64,000 nt of DNA from Mytilus californianus (Eukaryota > Mollusca > Bivalvia > Mytilida > Mytilidae): contig NW_026262668.1 of the NCBI RefSeq assembly GCF_021869535.1, forward strand, positions 24,433,732-24,497,731. Direction: 5' to 3'. The translations under genes were made by a program, and so were the position numbers. Of this stretch, positions 46,080 to 60,379 are shown in pieces. Below the pieces are notes generated by a model. That model made no database searches, had not been told where the DNA came from, and saw only the letters and a list, made by a program, of their open reading frames with translations. The stretch's first letter is position 1. Every line of letters starts with the position of its first letter.

Positions 46080-46560
46080 TTATTGGTTAAAATTTGCTTT
46101 GAACTAGCTTTCAGAAACTTCAAGTTCTCTCAGATCGGTATTTAATTGTTTTTGTCTTATGCAATTTGCTCTGGTTGAAGATCGTGTGGTGACCTTTAGT
46201 ACTATGCATTATCCCCAGGTTAGGGGCAGGGTTGAGCGCTCACGAACATGTTTAACGCCGCCATATTCTTTATGTGCCTGTCCCAAGTCAGGAGCCTGTA
46301 GTTCAGTGGTTGTCGATGGTTCATGTCTGTCATATTTGTTTTTCGTAATTTTTTTTTTGTTATAAATTAAGCCGTTAGTTGTCTCTATTGGATTGTTTCA
46401 CATTTTTCATGTCGGGGCCTTTTATAGCCGACTATACGGTATGGGTTTTTCTCATGTTGAAGGCCGTACGGTTGCCTATAATTGCTTACATTAACTTCAT
46501 TTGAACTTTGGTTGATAGTTGTCTCATTGGCAAACATACCACATCTCCTTATTTTTATAT
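46080..46560 (-). repeat. dispersed repeat family 1 copy
   Basis: Has CCCAGGTTAGGGGCAGGG, TGTCCCAAGTCAGGAGCC and ends TTGTCTCATTGGCAAACATA. Confidence 0.7.
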
Positions 46561-47264
46561 TGTCCTGTATCAAGTTGTAGATGAATCCAACAAAGATGGT
46601 CATATAGAACAAATAAAAGGACAAAAATCGTCTAAGTTTGAATTTGACTGAAGGAGTGAAGACTTAGTCTAATAACTGTTATTTAAACTTTAAAAAAAAC
46701 CTTCATGAAAACAAAAATTGTTTTAAAACAATTCGGAATAAAAAAAAAAATGCTGTCACGTAGTAAAAGTTATCATTGACAACGTAAGCATGCCTTCACA
46801 TACTCTAATACTGCTTGCTGTTCATTATTAGAGGTACAGTGTAAACACCTGACCCGTTCAATGTAATTGATCATTTTTATTTTAATCCAAAGAAGTGAAA
46901 AGGGTTACCGTAAACACGCACAATTTTTGTTTCAACGCGTCGATTATTTAATCAGTATTTTTTAAACATGCAAAAGGACCTAATTTATAGGATGATTCGG
47001 TTTGGTCAAAAATGACATATAATGTTTATGTTGGTTATTCGTGTCGTGAGGTTGCTGACGCAATGACGTAAAACCAACACCCCTCTAGTTCTTTATAGTA
47101 AATGGGATACATATGACAAACTTGAACATGGGAGAAGCACGTGCATGACGATAGTGTATATTTTGCGTATCTCTGCAGTTCTTAAATAACAAAAGCTAAC
47201 AAAATATATCAGAAATAAAAAAACTAAATAGAAACAAGAAAAATATGCCTTTCTAACAAGACAG

Positions 47265-47520
47265 CCATGCAGGAGCCTGTTGTTCAGTTGTTGTCGTTCG
47301 TTGGTGTGATTCATAGGTGTTTCTCGTTTTTATATAGATTAGACCGTTGGTTTTCCTCCTTAAATTGTTTTACACTAGTCATTTTGGGGCCCTTTATAGC
47401 TTGCTGTTCAGTGTGAGCCAAGGCCCCGTGTTGAAGGCCGTACTTTGACCTATAATTGTTAACTTTTTATACATTGTAACTTAGATGGAGAGTTGTCTCA
47501 TTGGCACTCATACCACATCT
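47265..47520 (-). repeat. dispersed repeat family 1, second subfamily, partial
   Basis: Reverse complement of the form at 41250-41600. With the short + copy at 47590-47660 it makes an inverted pair. Confidence 0.65.
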
Positions 47521-47589
47521 TTTTATTTAAATAAAAAGTACTATTTTTTTTAAGATGATTTGAATTGCAGATTATTGTCACGCCTGTAC

Positions 47590-47660
47590 ATAAGAAGATA
47601 TGATATGACTGCCAATGAGACAACTCTCCGCCAGACACTAAATGACGTGGGAGTTAGCAA
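47590..47660 (+). repeat. dispersed repeat family 1 fragment
   Basis: GATATGACTGCCAATGAGAC and about 50 bp after it. Confidence 0.6.
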
Positions 47661-50600
47661 CTATTTACAGTCTTCTAAATAAAAAAAATCCCTACAGGAC
47701 CAATCACATCGTCTGAAAATAGATCAATTGTAATTTTACAAATGATTCAAGATTCAAATACATAGCAAACAATAAGGCTACGAATGTCCAAGTTCTTAAT
47801 TAAACTTAGAAAACACTAAATATTGTCGGATGGTCTATTTTGGCGTCCATACATTTGAGAAACCTATAATAAGTGATCAATCATTTTCCAATGTTTGCTG
47901 ACGATCAAAACATATGATTGACGTTACAACAAATAACTTAAATGAACTATCACGAGATCTCCACAATCACGTATGCAAATTTAATTAATTATGTTAACCA
48001 ACACGAGGAAAATAAATCAAATTTCAAACCAGTGGACTATGTGACAGTTCATTTTTCTGCTTCACGTACATTTTGATATTTATTCCAAATTTTGGACAAG
48101 TTTCAACTTGTGAGTAAGACAGTATTCCAAAAAAAAACTCTTATTACAATCAGGAATACATGAAATTAAATTACGTGTATAATTGGTCATTGATCAAATC
48201 ATCTAGTGCTCGCAGTTAAATAATGTTTAGAAAAAAAAATAAAATGCATATTGTGGACTTCTTTCTCCTTGTTTGAAACAAAATATAAATAAATCAATTT
48301 TTCATCCATTTTGAGAGTTTAGTGCTTTTTTTTCTTTGCTTCGAAAACGCATGGCAAAATATACTTTATTAAACTGTTTAATATCTTTCAAACGTTCTCC
48401 AAATCGCGTTATTTGCACGAATAAAAGAAAATGTGGATTTTACTTCACTGAGACAGCAACCAAACGGTACAAAAATCAAATATTTTCAGATAAAAGGCAC
48501 TTTTTAATTTGAGTATGAATCGCCGATTCAAATTTTCAGTTTTATGCAGAGCGCATGATGGACTGAGTGCAGGTATATATTTATACGAGTCCTTGTTTCT
48601 TAATGTTAATTCGAATGAGATAAAATATACTCTCTCAATTATTCTATTTTACTTAATATAGTTGGTGCGACACAACAATTAAATCAGTTAACAAAAGTCT
48701 CCGAAAATTTAGTCGTTTTCTGTTGGTATATGCTTTCAAACATATTATAGTCATGCTGACCCGTGTTGTGATGACATGCAGTATCTAGGTTTATGTAAAA
48801 CGAAAAAAACAAACAAAAAAAACAACAAGACTTATTTTAGATGGTTTCCTCCTTCATTCCAGTTTTTTCAATATATTTTGGCATATTAGTTTTTTCCCAA
48901 TGACGGCAAGGAGTGTGTTACTTTTGTTAATATTTTTTTATCAGTTTCAGCATCTTGAATTTAACCACGTGATTCCTGGAGGGTGGAATATTTTACATTA
49001 AATACAATTTCAGGTAGATCTGTTTCATTAACTATTAGTGTATTGGACGAGTACCTCTATATATCTTTAAGGTAATACATATAGAATAGAAAATCATTAA
49101 TGGCCTCCAATTGAATATTTATGAACTGTTTATCTAGCAATAGTAACGGGGCTCATGTTTCGTGTATACAATGAAGAATTAACTTTATGTCCATTAAATG
49201 GTGAGAAAATCTCCAAATAACTGCCTGTAGGTTAACATCACGTTTATGTATCGTTGTAAACGAGATATCTTTATACAAACTACACGTTATAAATCACTAT
49301 TCAGTTAAACAAGTAGTAAAGGCGTTTTGATGAGATTATGTGATCATTTATGTTTGCAATTCTTTTACGAGCTATAAAAATCTCATTATAAGAGGCATCA
49401 ATTTGTCGATTTTTGTATGATACAAAAGTTAATTGGACTATCTGGAACATAAATCGAATACACCGTCTGTAATCACATTTATGTCAATAAAAAGATAGAC
49501 GAAGGTGGTCCGTATAACTATGTTTTGGTAATAAATTTAAAATGAAGCTGCTGTAAAAATAGTTTAAGAGAATTAGTCTCTGATCGAAAAAAAATATTTG
49601 GTTATTCTCTGTGTAATTTCAGGATTGTATTATCTTTATACTTTCAGGATCTTGTTCTCTGTAGGGATTTTTTTCTCTGTATGTTTGGTTTTTATTAAAA
49701 TTATACAGATATGCAAGTCTAGCTGTTACTAGTTTTCTTTTTAATCAAACCCCCAAAAATGCAGAGAGGTCATTCCTTACCAAAATCAAAATTAATATGT
49801 TTGGTCTTTTAGATATATAATAGAATTACAAAAACATGTCAAAATTGTCTTCAGCTCTAATGTTTAGTATATTTTATTATATTATATAAGTATCTATATT
49901 ATATAGATAAATGTACAATTTTAGAAATATTTTATATTATATATTATTTACAACCAAGCTTCATTCGACATCAACTTTCTGATTTTGAACCAAAATCAGC
50001 GGAAATTGGCCATACCTTTTCTTGAATTTAATTTGAGTCAAATTTGAATGTATACTATTTTATGACACAAAACTAAATACTCTATGTGTATCATACATCT
50101 TAATAATTGTTTTGTCGCCTTCTTGCATTATCTATTTGGAAAAACTAAATATATTACCAGGAAATCATTTCCCTTGTTTTGAACAAAGTTAGAAATACAT
50201 GTTTACGATCCTGTAACGTGTTTTCATTCACGGGGGATGCTTTCATTGTAAATTGTTGATCATACAAAAATAATGATTTTAAATTAACCGTTGTAAAAAT
50301 TTATGACAACATTCTAAAAATTTATTTCAAAGAAAAAAGAATTGTAGGCGTTCCTAATTTAGTGCAATTAGAATATTTATACTTTTCAAATAAAAGCAAC
50401 TTCTTCTATTTATATCGGTTTTTCACCTTAAATAAATAGTGACAAACCAGACGTGTATATATGTCTCTGGAATAACTTAGAAATTATGACATTCATGGTG
50501 AAAAACGGAAGCAGGATTTATAGCCATTACCTCTATTTGAGACTAGGAAATATTAAATATGAACGTGAATTCTAGTAGCAAATTCCATATCTTTTTCAGA

Positions 50601-53600
50601 GAACTAAGGCCCAGCGATTAAGATCAATCGAACATGTAATTTAAGGTTTGAAACCAACAAATAAAAAAGACAAACCTACCATAAACGTGAAATTCTCATT
50701 GATGACTGTCCTCTATTCTCAACAGATATACAACCTTTTTTACTGTAGCTTAATTATTCAAAGTATGGAAACACTATGCCCATTCTAAATAATACAGGAA
50801 ATAATGATTAAAGCATAGTAAAAACAAGATCAGAACTGAATTATATGTTAAATGCAATTGTTGATTATAACTTTTAACCTTTATACTATTTCAATAAATG
50901 GGAATTTACACACACCAAAAAAAAATGAATTGGACACATTTCTAGGCCTGTTTACAATGTATGCAGAAGGAATATTTACATTTTCGAGATATATACCTTT
51001 AAAAATCATATCTGATCTTATAATTTGAGCTGCGTCGGATAGAAATCGGCCCTATGCAAATGAATATCAATACATAACTTATTTCGGGTTGAAAAAATCT
51101 TTATGCAAAGTCTGTAACTGTCTGGAAATTGAGTTGATATAAGAACCCTACAAAAAAGACCAAAATTCATCTTTTATTTCGTATTTAAATGTTCCAAAAA
51201 TCAATCAAAGTCATATACATGTACATGTATACGTGCACTTGCATAAGGTCGATTTCTATCCAATTTAATGAATATAAGTTCTCTGCATATACGGAACTCG
51301 CTTTCAGGAATATAAAAAACTGACAACTTGTTAATTTCATAAGCAACAGAATCTTATAGAAGACGAACATTACTAGAACTAGAAAATACTTGAATTATTT
51401 TTCATCTCAAATAAGTTAAATCAGTTTATCATATAAAAACGAAAATTGTCAACTATAAAAATGTTCCCACTGTAAAAGTACTCCAAGCTCAAAATATAAA
51501 ATCAAAAGTATTCATTTCAATTTTAAGCACCACAAAATATCGCATTCAAAGTCATAACAATAAAATTAATAGATAAATCATTTAGATTTTAAGAGATTTA
51601 TAGGCAAAATATAAATTTAAAATTATGCTTTAAACATGTTAAGGATATTGTAAAAATTTTCAGCTCGTTCATCCAAAAAATTAGAATCACATTATTTTAC
51701 GTTTTTCTACAAGAATAAATTGTAAATTGAAAATTTTCACAATTATAATTTATTTAACATTACTATCAAGTATTGAAAAATATGCCAATAAAATGAAATA
51801 AAGCTATATTCAACCTATACAAAAATGAGATGTTAAACATAGTGTAAACTGGCAGTTGTTGCTTTTTAATGAGCATTCTTGTCATATTAAATTACTTAAA
51901 TCGCTTCAACACAAATCATTTCCAATTTGGATATTAACGCGTTAAAGTTTGATAGTAAACAGATGCAAAATTGAAAATTTTGACAGTAGCTGCTGTTTTG
52001 CGTAACTTAAAATCTTTAAAACAATTTCAACAGAAAGATTTGCAAAGCTTATAATTAGAACTATTGAACACAAATGAAATGTTATTTATATCAAGATAAT
52101 TTCTATAGAAAATAGTTGAAATAACTGCATAACAACAGGGGGAAAAGGAACACTTAGAAAACATATTGTGTAACTATTGAATTTGCTATAGACGTCTAAA
52201 TTGTTTTTTGTGCAACGGAAGCTAATAATAGCAATTCAAAAAAATTACACTATTATATATTTGCAACTTTAACTAATGTTGCTCGTTATATAAATTATAT
52301 TCGTGACAATTAAATTTTAAAACTAACTGAATAAATAGTAAAAAAGACGTAGTCCAGGTCGGAAACGAATTTGTTTATTTCTTTTTTTAACATGAGGTTT
52401 CACTCCGGTTAAAAAAACCCGCAATTAATTTAATGCAAATTACAATGACATATACGGATATGTTAATGAAAAAATAGAGATTTGGTATAATTGACCATAT
52501 CATCAACATAAGACTGAAAGATTACACAACTACGGTCACACAAATATAGTGAACTGTATATAAGATATGGATTTTGTGTGTTGTTGGGCTGCTGTCTTAT
52601 CATGGCGTTGTATATATTACACCACATCTCATGTTATTCATATAGTGCATGGTATGGGAATAGTACCCTTTTTAAGTATTAAAACTAGCTACATAGTTTG
52701 CAGTCAATCTCATAAAGATTCCCTCTCATCCTCACGTTTACAAAACGTGAATATATATTTTCAATCCTTAATGAAACCACGACACGTGCTCCTAATGAAG
52801 AGAATGTACAACTAAATAATGTTTACAATACCAAAGAATAACCTTTAACTAAAACAATTCAGAAATGTTATTGTTGTGTCTAAAATACCTGGTATTCCCT
52901 TCTCTAGAAGGTACACCCTAAAGTAACGTAGAAAAATAAAACCACAAAGGTGAAAGTACATTGTATGAATATTTCGCTTTTCCCCTGAAGCATTTTTTTT
53001 TCAGTAATAACATGATATGTAAACAAGTCGATGAAAGGGGAAAAAGGTAACAATTATCATTGGATTTTTCAAACGCTTTTCGCTTTATCCGAGGTTTTCT
53101 TATTGATTATGTTGGTTTGGTATCAAGACCACAAATTCCCGACCTAAATCTTTTTATTCCTACTCTTACTATTACTTAATGCTTAACAATAGCGAAACTG
53201 GAGAATAAAGCAACATTATAAGATCAAAGGAAATCCGTCAATATTAGATTATTACCCAGTTTCTGACCGGAAAGAAAACAATTTATCATTCGTCTTATTT
53301 AGAAGGACAGTATTGATTTAAATATATTGATGAAAGTCAAAATCGGTTTGGCGCCTAGATTTCCGGATTTTTCCATGCTCATATACATTTGCATTTCATC
53401 CTGATTACAGTCACATTAAATAAATAAAAATACAAGTGTTGATGTTTTGATAGGAGAAGGGGTATATGACAACAAAAGGATTTTTCAATCCCGATGAAGA
53501 GATAAAATAAGCAAAACATTTACTTTTTCTGTGTATTGGCTTTATACGTAATGAATGAGTAAACAAACACACAAAATTCATAAGAACGGATGGCTGAGCA

Positions 53601-54834
53601 CTGAATTTTGTAATATCAATGTAATCAAATCATATAAATCAAAGATCAATTATCAAAAAAGGGTATAAATATATGTATGCATGTCGGAATCCATTTATTA
53701 TGGTAGAAAACTACAGTGTACTTTTAAGCATTTCAATGCTTAATAGAAAGGCCATTTACCTTACATACAAATGAGAATAGGGGGTGTTTGATCATTAAGC
53801 ATCCAAGGATGGAGAGCATGTTTAACGAGACGGGTCCAAAATGTACAAACTGTATAAATTATGCTGACCTTTTTAAATTAGCGTTATCTAGAAATGTTTT
53901 GATATTTACTAATATAAAGCTTATTTTTGGTGAACACATGCAATCTAATCTTGTCAATTTTATTTATTTCTGATACTGTATATACTATGATTTATGTATT
54001 CAGATTAAGAACAGTGACAATCATTGTAATGCCGGTGTTTTATTTTAAGATTAAACCCACTTGCAAATTCACGTATACTCTAGTAAATTAGTCATCTGCA
54101 TTACTGTAGACTGAAGCTGAAATTCCATAAAATGTACTTTATTAAAACCATAATGCAAGTTTCTAAACTGAGAACAATCCTGTGTTTGTATATCTTTTCT
54201 TTTTATCGTACGATTGCTGTCATCTAGGAAACCATAATTACATTTCTCCATATCACCATAGTCTAACCACACTTTGCATAGTATTTGTAGAATAGTCGTA
54301 CCATATGACTTGCAACTACTTAGCTTGATCCGTCGACCATCTATTTAAACAATGAACGCTGAACTGTCGATTATTTTCATTGTAAGACAAAAACAATCAA
54401 AAAGTAACGTTGGGTACATTTGCTCGACACTGTATCTCATTTAGTTGGAGCTGCAGAATTCTCAACTTTTTCATTCTTGAAACCAATAACAATGTTTTTA
54501 CCTGAAAGAGAAGAAAAACGAATTGATAAGGACAAATACATCCATTGCTGCAATCATGTCGGAAGATGAGGGGAAGTGTTTAATTTTATATCCACATTAA
54601 CTTAGGATTTGTTCCATGACGTTTGGAACATTATCATGTGACATTTGTAAAATCACGATATGACACAGGCAACACATATTTTTCTTCAACATATTAAATA
54701 ATGTTTTGGAATTACTTTGGAATAGGCACTCTTGAGACCAAAGTTGGGGCTAGACATACGCGTATAAACGTTAACGGACCTAATGCTAAGTTGAAAACAA
54801 ACATTTTATCTAGAGATATCGGGCGCTCATGAAT
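47661..54834. other. long AT-rich non-repetitive stretch
   Basis: Seven kilobases without a recognisable gene or dispersed repeat. It contains a very AT-rich low-complexity patch at about 49865-49950. It also has several octamer sequences ATGCAAAT or their reverse complement (47972, 51056, 52434, 53389), one of them beside TTAATTAATTA. All open frames are short and carry no family signature. Confidence 0.4.
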
Positions 54835-55310
54835 ATAAGAGAGGCGAAAGATACCAAAGGGACATTCAAACTCATAAGTCGAAAATAAACTGACAACGCC
54901 ATGGCAAAAAAGAGAAAGACAAAAAGATTAACAACAGTATACAAAACACAACATAAAAAACATATAACCTGCTGAACCTCAAAAAACCTAATATGAGAAA
55001 ATTGCTCTGACCTTAAAATGGGTTTTTCCTTTAAACAAATTACTTCTGAAGACAAAATTCGCACATTTTCTAGTAAACATTTGCTTGGGTTCCGTATTGA
55101 TCATAGTTTTAACCCTTCCAGAGCACCTTAGATTCGGATCATTCCACTGTTGATGGGGCACGTCTTGCCCAGTATTTAGTTTATATATAGTTTTTTTTTT
55201 GTAGACGGTGTTTGTCTTTTTGTCATGTTTTTTACCATGGTATTTTCGGTTTTTCTTCGACTTTTCATTTTTGATTGTTCCTTTGATATTTTCTGCCAGT
55301 GGCAAGTGTT
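54835..55310. repeat. inverted pair of RT-tail-like repeats
   Basis: On the minus strand 54835-54970 matches the tail at 25570-25720 (CGCCATGGC, GTCGAAAATAAACTGACAAC). On the + strand 55110-55310 is a second diverged copy (TTTACCATGGTATTTTCGG). The two face away from a 140-bp centre. Confidence 0.55.
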
Positions 55311-56591
55311 TCTAGGCTACCCATTTTATTTGATAAACCCAAGATTAAAATTTTGTGATTACACAAATACAGAAAAAGTTAACGAGTGTTTGGCTTAGTT
55401 GTATAAATAGGATTTCAATCTGATTGGCATCAATACATTATGTATCAGGAACTTTAGTATTAACATGTAGAATTTACTAAATCGTCTGTTCCCACCCTTA
55501 GACAAATATCTTTTCCCACATCAGCTTTGTCGATTGATCGCCACAGTGGTATTACCTGCACATCGTACTTTTATATCAATGCAACTTTTTTCATATTTAT
55601 TTGTTTCATCATATGAATAATAACGAGAATATATATTTGGGTGACACGTGCGTTTTACGTCACTCTTTCACTATTGTTAAACAAAATGGTAGAATTCGAT
55701 TCTTTGTTTACAAACATATGATTAGGATAACGTCTAGATTTTGGTTTAGCGATCCCATTTATCATTCTTAGAAAACAAAGAATCTCCATTTTCTCTCTTT
55801 CACTGTTACAAATAATTAAGCAGGTGTATCATTTTTAGCGAAAGAAAACGGAAATTCATTAATCAAAAATATAAACGTTAAGTCGGAAGCTTTATACAGA
55901 TATTGAAAATTATGAATTCATGTTGCATTTGTACCTCAAATGCTTAGTTTTAACACTTGTGATGATACCATCTTATCCGTATTGACAATGTTCATTTCTA
56001 GTATCATTTCTAGGTCTGATAGAAGTCGTTACTATTAGCTCAAGTTCAGCCTTTGACAAACGCTTCTGTACCTTTGATTGACAGAATATGACGGCGTCGT
56101 TTTGATTGTTACAATTATCGGGATCATTTCATAATTTAATTGCATTGCGTATTAGTGGTAATGATTAGATATTTTATAACATTGTAATTACATACAATTA
56201 GGGTGAAACAAAGCGCAATCCAATTGTTCCTTTTGATAATGCTTAAAAGTGACGGTTTTGAGGTTGGAAAACTAAAGGGTGTTTTTTATTTAATTTTTAA
56301 TGATATCTAGCTTTCAGGGGAAATCCAACTAACTGCATGCCCTAGTTCCAAATCAAGATTAGAGAGGTGCTCTTATTTACGTCAATCAATCTGTTCTACA
56401 TTATAACAGATTCTGAAAGTTCTACACTAGAAAAGATTTGGACAGCTTTATCTTAAAAAACAATTCTGGCAGTTCTACCCAAAAATTGTTTAGAATAGTT
56501 CTATGACAGATTAAACTGACAGTTCTATAAAGAAAGGTTAGAACTGATCCCAACTGTATAGAAGGCTCGGCCCCTGATAACTTAATCTTAA
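55311..56591. other. AT-rich intergenic DNA
   Basis: Nothing recognised. Confidence 0.35.
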
Positions 56592-56815
56592 ATAAAGGCA
56601 ACAATAGTATATCGCTGTTCAATAGTCATAATTCGATTAAGCAAAACCAAATCCGGATAACAAACTAAAACCGAGGGAAACACATCAACTGTAAGAAGAA
56701 AACAACGGAACAACAGAAACACTGAACAACAACAAAAGCAAACGCCAACATACATAGAAACAGACTGTGTGATAACAACTGCCATATTCCTGACTTGGTA
56801 CAGGACATTTTAAGA
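56592..56815 (-). repeat. dispersed repeat family 3 copy
   Basis: AAATAAAGGCAACAATAG through ACAACTGCCATATTCCTGAC to TTTTAAGAGAAAATGG. Longer version of 23320-23478. Confidence 0.65.
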
Positions 56816-58019
56816 GAAAATGGTGAATTTGAACCTGGTTTTATGGCTAGCCAACAGTCAGCACAGAGAAATACATAAATCTAAAAGTAAACTCAATGTA
56901 ATACGTAATATTAAAAATTGGCATTACTTTAGAGTTTTAGAATTAAATATAGGGCATTGTATTACTTTTTTGGTCTGTAAATGTAATCATGTTAACATCA
57001 TTGTAAATGATTTCTTGTCATATCAGACATAATAAACATGAACCTATTTATCAAAAATCGAATCTCTTTTCTAAAAAATAAAATTACTTGAAAGAATTGA
57101 TTTCCAACTTGTATATACAAACTTGTCATGTCTGACAAAACCCTTAAATCTCTTGAGGAAAATAAACTATCACGATCCGATACCTATATCCATTTCTGGC
57201 CAGCGCGTGTATGATAGATTAAGAAAATTATTCAAACGGCGTTTGAATATTTTGATGAATGTGCGTAATGACTAAAAATGACAATGATCTCTTTTCAAGA
57301 TCAGGATCATGAAAACGTTTGATGTTTTCCTGCACCTTTAGTTTCGCATCTGTATCACATTTTGATTTTTGGCTCTGTAACTGTTTCTGGAGGGGTTTTA
57401 ATAAAACCACGCTGCTCAATACTAAATTCTCAATAGTATTGACAGAGATGATATATTTATACCATTTCTCAAGTATCTTTGAAGTGTTTTTGCTGCCCAG
57501 ATGAACATATAGAAGAGAATTGATAACCATTCTGCTAATTCATTTGAAGACATAGATTAGGAAAACAGGTCTTGAAAGTTTACATAATATAAATTCATCT
57601 TGAAGATGCATGCTAACTTGTTCAAAAGAAACGTCTTACCCCTACTGCAGGAGTCGCTTTTGATGTTTTTTATTCTCTGCAGAGTATCTCTACCACATAT
57701 TCTGCTATAAAAAGACTAAAGTCACAATAGAAAAAAAATGAAGCCATTAATAATTCGACCCCCTGTTTATACTTTGAACATACATTTGAAAGAGAAGTAC
57801 TTATAAGTGGATAGGATACATAACTTTGGTAGAGAAATAGATTTAACATTGTAACAAAATCGTAATTGACATAATATTTGTTTGTCACTTGTATGGAATT
57901 TGGTCAAGAGCTTTCTTTTGTTTTATCTTAATATTGTTTGTAATTTTGGGAATTTGGCATCTTAAAACTTATCTGTTAGTTTTGACTCTGGACGATAATT
58001 ATAGATGAATAGATATAAA
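56816..58019. other. intergenic, one unassigned minus-strand open frame
   Basis: A 100-codon minus-strand frame at 57228-57530 is the longest in this part. It contains KPLQKQLQSQKSKCDTDAKL and DPDLEKRSLSFLV and has a splice-acceptor-like TTAGCAG just upstream. I do not recognise the family, and the frame may be chance or an old transposon. Confidence 0.25.
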
Positions 58020-58115
58020 AATAAGGTATGATTGCCAACGAGACAACTATCCACCAAAGTTCAAATAAATCGGATGTAAGCAATTATAGGCAACCGTACG
58101 GCCTTCAATGATGAG
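58020..58115 (+). repeat. dispersed repeat family 1 fragment
   Basis: AGGTATGATTGCCAACGAGA through GTACGGCCTTCAATGATGAG. Confidence 0.65.
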
Positions 58116-58189
58116 ATGTCCGTTTAACGTCCAGTGGCAAGTTAAATGCATATTCAGGAGGCCACGAACATGATAATGTAATATGAATA

Positions 58190-58472
58190 TAACCCCTGCT
58201 TTCTACTAGACCGACATGCTAAGCCGGATTTTTTACATGCTAGTTTACAAGGTAACAGTCTACTGGAAGATATGTCACCGTACCTGGACACATCATTCTG
58301 ACTATGAGCTGGCCGTTCTTTGTATTTACTCCTACATGCCGCGTGCTTAGCGGAGAAGCAGCAAATATCAATTGTTAAGTCTTTGGTTTGATCCGGCCGG
58401 GGTTTGAATCTCGACTTCCCGCACACGAGGCGAACACACTACTTTGAGACAACCGAGGCGGTTGGTTGGACG
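58190..58472 (-). mobile_element. degenerate tRNA-derived SINE, minus strand
   Basis: Read on the minus strand it begins ACCGCCTCGGTTGTCTCAAA, where the A box is expected. A B-box-like GAGATTCAAACCCC follows, and then CGGCCGGATC. The body contains TGCTGCTTCTCCGCTAAGCA. It resembles a SINE-type repeat with a tRNA head seen in molluscs, unrelated to the SINE at 30152. The minus-strand open frame over it is incidental. Confidence 0.6.
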
Positions 58473-58994
58473 ATGATGAAGTTTGCATATTGTAAAGAAA
58501 GTATGTTGACTTTTAAATGTTTTTGGTTATGTTGTTAGGTTGATGTCTCATTGTATTGTGCCATCTTATCTTATCTTATTTTTATTATACCTCTCTCACA
58601 GAGTCGGTGAAATACTGCATTCGCATTGTCCGTCAGTTTTCCCAATTGAAATGTTCGTTGCGTGTTACTTTTATCTTTATATTATGGAATGAATTGATAT
58701 TTGGTCTTGACCACCTTTATAAATGTAGATTATATCATTACATCGAGTGTTATACAATATTTCTCCATTCGAGACAGTTGAATTTTCAAATTTATTTTGC
58801 GAGGCTTGCCGAAAGTTTTACATATTCAAAAGAGTAAAGAAATAGCGTGTCATACTCCCTTTCTGTTGTTTCGCAGCAGTTTGTACTTCAAACGAACAGG
58901 ATAGGCTTACCCTTACAGAGCACCTTCTGTTCTTTGTGACTCTTGAATCGTTCATTCTGAAGTTTTCAACTGTATTTTCTATCATAGTGTATAT

Positions 58995-59360
58995 ACGTAG
59001 ATATAAGAAGATGTGGTATGAGTGCCAATGAGACAACTCTCCATCCAAGTCAAAATTTATAAAAGTAAACCATTATAGGTCAAAGTACGGTCTGAAACAC
59101 GGAGCCTTGGCTCACACCGAACAGCAAGCTATAAAGGGCCCCAACAATTATTCGTTTAAAACCATTCAAACGGGAAAACCAACGGTCTAATCTATATAAA
59201 AAAAAGAGAAACACTTATGAACCGCATCAACAAACGACAACTACTGAACATCAGATTCCTGACTTAGGACAGGTGCAAACAATTGCAGCGGGTTTAAACG
59301 TTTTAATGGTACCAAACCCTCACCCATATCTGAAACAATAGTGTAACATCACAACATAGA
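58995..59360 (+). repeat. dispersed repeat family 1, second subfamily
   Basis: GATGTGGTATGAGTGCCAAT at 59010 through ACGGTCTAATCTATATAAA to CCTCACCCATATCTG. Close copy of 41250-41600. Confidence 0.75.
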
Positions 59361-60379
59361 AATGGCTTAACTCAATCAAAGGACATATTAACGTGCACTT
59401 ATTATTTTATTTTTAGGTTGACATGTAATGAAAACATAATTCAAACTCGTTGGCTTTTTTATATATCCACAATGAGAAGGAATGGTACACTGCAGTTATT
59501 TGATATATCTATGTAAATCTTTAAATCAATCTTTAAAAAAACATCACTTGGGAAAATGTAAAATAGCAGAAAGTTTCCACAAATGTTTCAAAGTTTCATT
59601 CAAACCCACCAGTTTTCATATGAAAGGAATGACAAATGCATAAAGGTCGTCAAACTCCAATTTAATCATAATAATATAACAAAAAAATATTTTATCAATA
59701 TTAAAAAGTGAAGACATTAATGAGACACTTATCCAAACACAAATGAGCACATCTACAATTCAAATGCATTTTTAGTAATAAACAAGAGTTTATAACTTGA
59801 AATGATATGTCAAATTCTAAATCGCCAAGATTCTAGAGACGATTTGAATCAGATTCATTTCCGATACTATACCCACATTTTCCCATCAACTTCAAAGTCC
59901 CATTAGGACGAAACGCTAAGATGCATAATCACATAACAATACAAGCTTTTAAGAGAGAAATACTTTTTTTGAGTATGAATAGTCTATTTTTTTTTTGACT
60001 TTTTGGTTAAAATCGAAAATAAAATTTGGAATTTTTACTCAGATCCATTTCCACCATATACAGTTCAGATTCACACAAAATGTCATTGATGTTGAAAATT
60101 TGATGAATACCCCTTAAAATACTACAGATTGAGCACGTGTATACAATTTTATCTCTGAACAATGTCTAATTTTAAAAAAATGGTAGATTTATAAAGGTAC
60201 TACATTTGCACTGGACTTGTATCATGTCAATTTGGTACCTGTTCCAAATGCGTGAAGGAGCTTTGTGTCATGAATCAAATCACATATCCATTCGCTCCCT
60301 TTATACATTTATCTTGCCAAAAAAGCTTGCATTTACTGAAAGGTAGTTGAACATACTGCATCTGCTTATATTGAAATCA
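59361..60379. other. AT-rich intergenic DNA
   Basis: Nothing recognised. Confidence 0.35.

Noticed and set aside
48000-54800. Short open frames of 60-85 codons in AT-rich DNA
   Set aside because: Length is within chance expectation, composition follows the AT bias, and no splice-site sets or motifs support them.
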